From positions 1 through 23,040 of the IMG/VR virus record IMGVR_UViG_3300042341_000008: a stretch of 23,040 bases of DNA; one strand, 5' to 3'. Below, piece after piece: positions 22,292-23,040 of this stretch; within the stretch, counting starts at the first letter, position 1; each line of letters starts with the position of its first letter. The position numbers and the translations under genes are program-made. The DNA is from a virus. The notes under the pieces were generated by a model. It had not been told where the DNA came from. It did not search any database and was given only the letters and a program-made list of their open reading frames with translations.

Positions 22292-23040
22292 ATGCGCACA
22301 TTAGTGCGTTCAGTAGGACGCGCAAGTATTGGTGGAGAACCTTTACCTAGTTGTTTTAAGGCATTTGAAACGAACAAGATTATCATTCGTCGTTCAGAAG
22401 TTTCAATGTTTGCTGGCGCTCCAGGGGCAGGTAAATCAACACTTGCCCTAGCACTTGCACTCAAGACCAATGTGCCAACATTATACATATCTGCGGATAC
22501 TAATGCACACACAATGGCCATGAGATTGGCCTCCATGATTTCGGGGAAGAGTCAAGGAGATGTCGAACAGAAACTTAATACTGATGTTGGTTGGACTAAA
22601 GCAATCCTCCAAAAAGGAAGTCATATAGTCTGGTCGTTTGAATCTGCTCCAACTCTAGAAGATATTGTTGAAGAAGTGCAAGCATTCGAAGAACTTTGGG
22701 GATGCTCCCCATCGATGATTGTGCTTGATAATTTAATGGATGTTGCCACAGATGGTGGCGAAGAGTTCGCATCTATGCGGGCTATTATGAAGGAGTTGAA
22801 ATATCTTGCGAGAGCGACTAACGCTGCGATTGTGGTTCTACATCACACTTCGGAAGCAGTTCCTGGGAATCCTTGTCAGCCAAGAAGCGCCATACAAGGT
22901 AAGGTCTCTCAACTTCCTGCGCTTATATGCACACTCGGCACGGTTGGCACATCGATGGGCGTGGCATCAGTCAAAAATCGCTATGGAAGAGCCGACCAAA
23001 ACGGCACGCTCATGACATGGTTAGCATTCAATCCTGAATA
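22292..23040 (+). CDS. RecA-fold/DnaB-like ATPase, 3' partial
   Basis: An open frame from ATG 22292 to the right edge (249 codons seen). GGGAGG (22282-22287) is a strong ribosome site. GAPGAGKST (residues 42-50) is a Walker A, MIVLDN with Asp146 is a Walker B, and LHHTSE (His184-His185) resembles the sensor segment of DnaB/RadA-type ATPases. RYGRADQNGTL follows, where DnaB-type proteins carry the KNR-like arginine region. It should be a hexameric helicase or recombination ATPase acting in phage DNA replication with the exonuclease and zinc protein upstream. An N-terminal primase-binding domain is absent: the ATPase core begins almost at once. Confidence 0.85.
   Translation, partial: MRTLVRSVGRASIGGEPLPSCFKAFETNKIIIRRSEVSMFAGAPGAGKSTLALALALKTNVPTLYISADTNAHTMAMRLASMISGKSQGDVEQKLNTDVGWTKAILQKGSHIVWSFESAPTLEDIVEEVQAFEELWGCSPSMIVLDNLMDVATDGGEEFASMRAIMKELKYLARATNAAIVVLHHTSEAVPGNPCQPRSAIQGKVSQLPALICTLGTVGTSMGVASVKNRYGRADQNGTLMTWLAFNPE

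Noticed and set aside
1-23040. tRNA genes, integrase, attachment sites or insertion sequences
   Set aside because: No cloverleaf, recombinase motif or terminal inverted repeats were recognised by eye; a tRNAscan-SE run was not possible.

Overview
This window looks like part of the genome of a tailed double-stranded DNA bacteriophage. It holds most of the virion-structure and lysis genes, then the start of a DNA-metabolism block. The best anchors are an N4-gp56-type major capsid protein (7739-8692), a scaffold-like gene before it, a CHAP-domain endolysin (19862-20416) with a two-helix holin (20413-20622), a PD-(D/E)XK/Cas4-like exonuclease (21045-21847) and a RecA-fold ATPase that runs off the right edge. 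No tape-measure gene, tail-tube gene or tail-assembly frameshift pair lies between capsid and lysis genes, while an adaptor-like (10694-11617) and a nozzle-like gene (17689-19662) do. This suggests a short-tailed, podovirus-like particle. Modest GC content (by eye, not computed), the actinophage-like exonuclease and LysM-linked structural protein, and Gly-rich adhesins typical of aquatic phages suggest an uncultured freshwater or marine phage of a low-GC actinobacterium. That host assignment is inference.

Layout. (1) 1-7113: a giant open reading frame entering from the left (over 1300 residues), then three virion-type genes of unknown function joined by 1-4 base overlaps; the last carries a LysM domain. 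(2) 7114-7230: a short leader able to fold as RNA. (3) 7231-10013: scaffold, major capsid protein, a hairpin with a UUCG loop, and a run of very small genes, three of them lysine-rich. (4) 10014-11617: a GT-A-type glycosyltransferase and an adaptor-like protein. (5) 11626-17620: the adhesion block, with an Ala/Ser/Thr coiled-coil tail fibre, an Mtd-N-like protein, three related beta-rich proteins (two with polyglycine C-termini) and two small accessory proteins. (6) 17689-20622: tail nozzle-like protein, small membrane protein, endolysin and holin.

At 20623-21044 the organisation changes. The rightward late transcript meets a leftward gene of 56 codons (20717-20887) at a large terminator stem that can act in both directions. 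To its right, two near-consensus sigma-70 promoters fire away from each other. Their -35 boxes are the two ends of one 26-bp near-perfect palindrome (20990-21015), a likely operator controlling both directions. The rightward promoter lies so close to the exonuclease start codon that its mRNA should be leaderless, as is common in actinobacteria. The exonuclease is split into two overlapping genes, so its iron-sulfur ligands and nuclease motifs lie on two chains.

No tRNA, CRISPR array, insertion sequence, integrase or attachment site was seen. The main candidates for new biology are the palindromic divergent control region, the split exonuclease, the RNA leader before the scaffold gene, and the tandem adhesin family.
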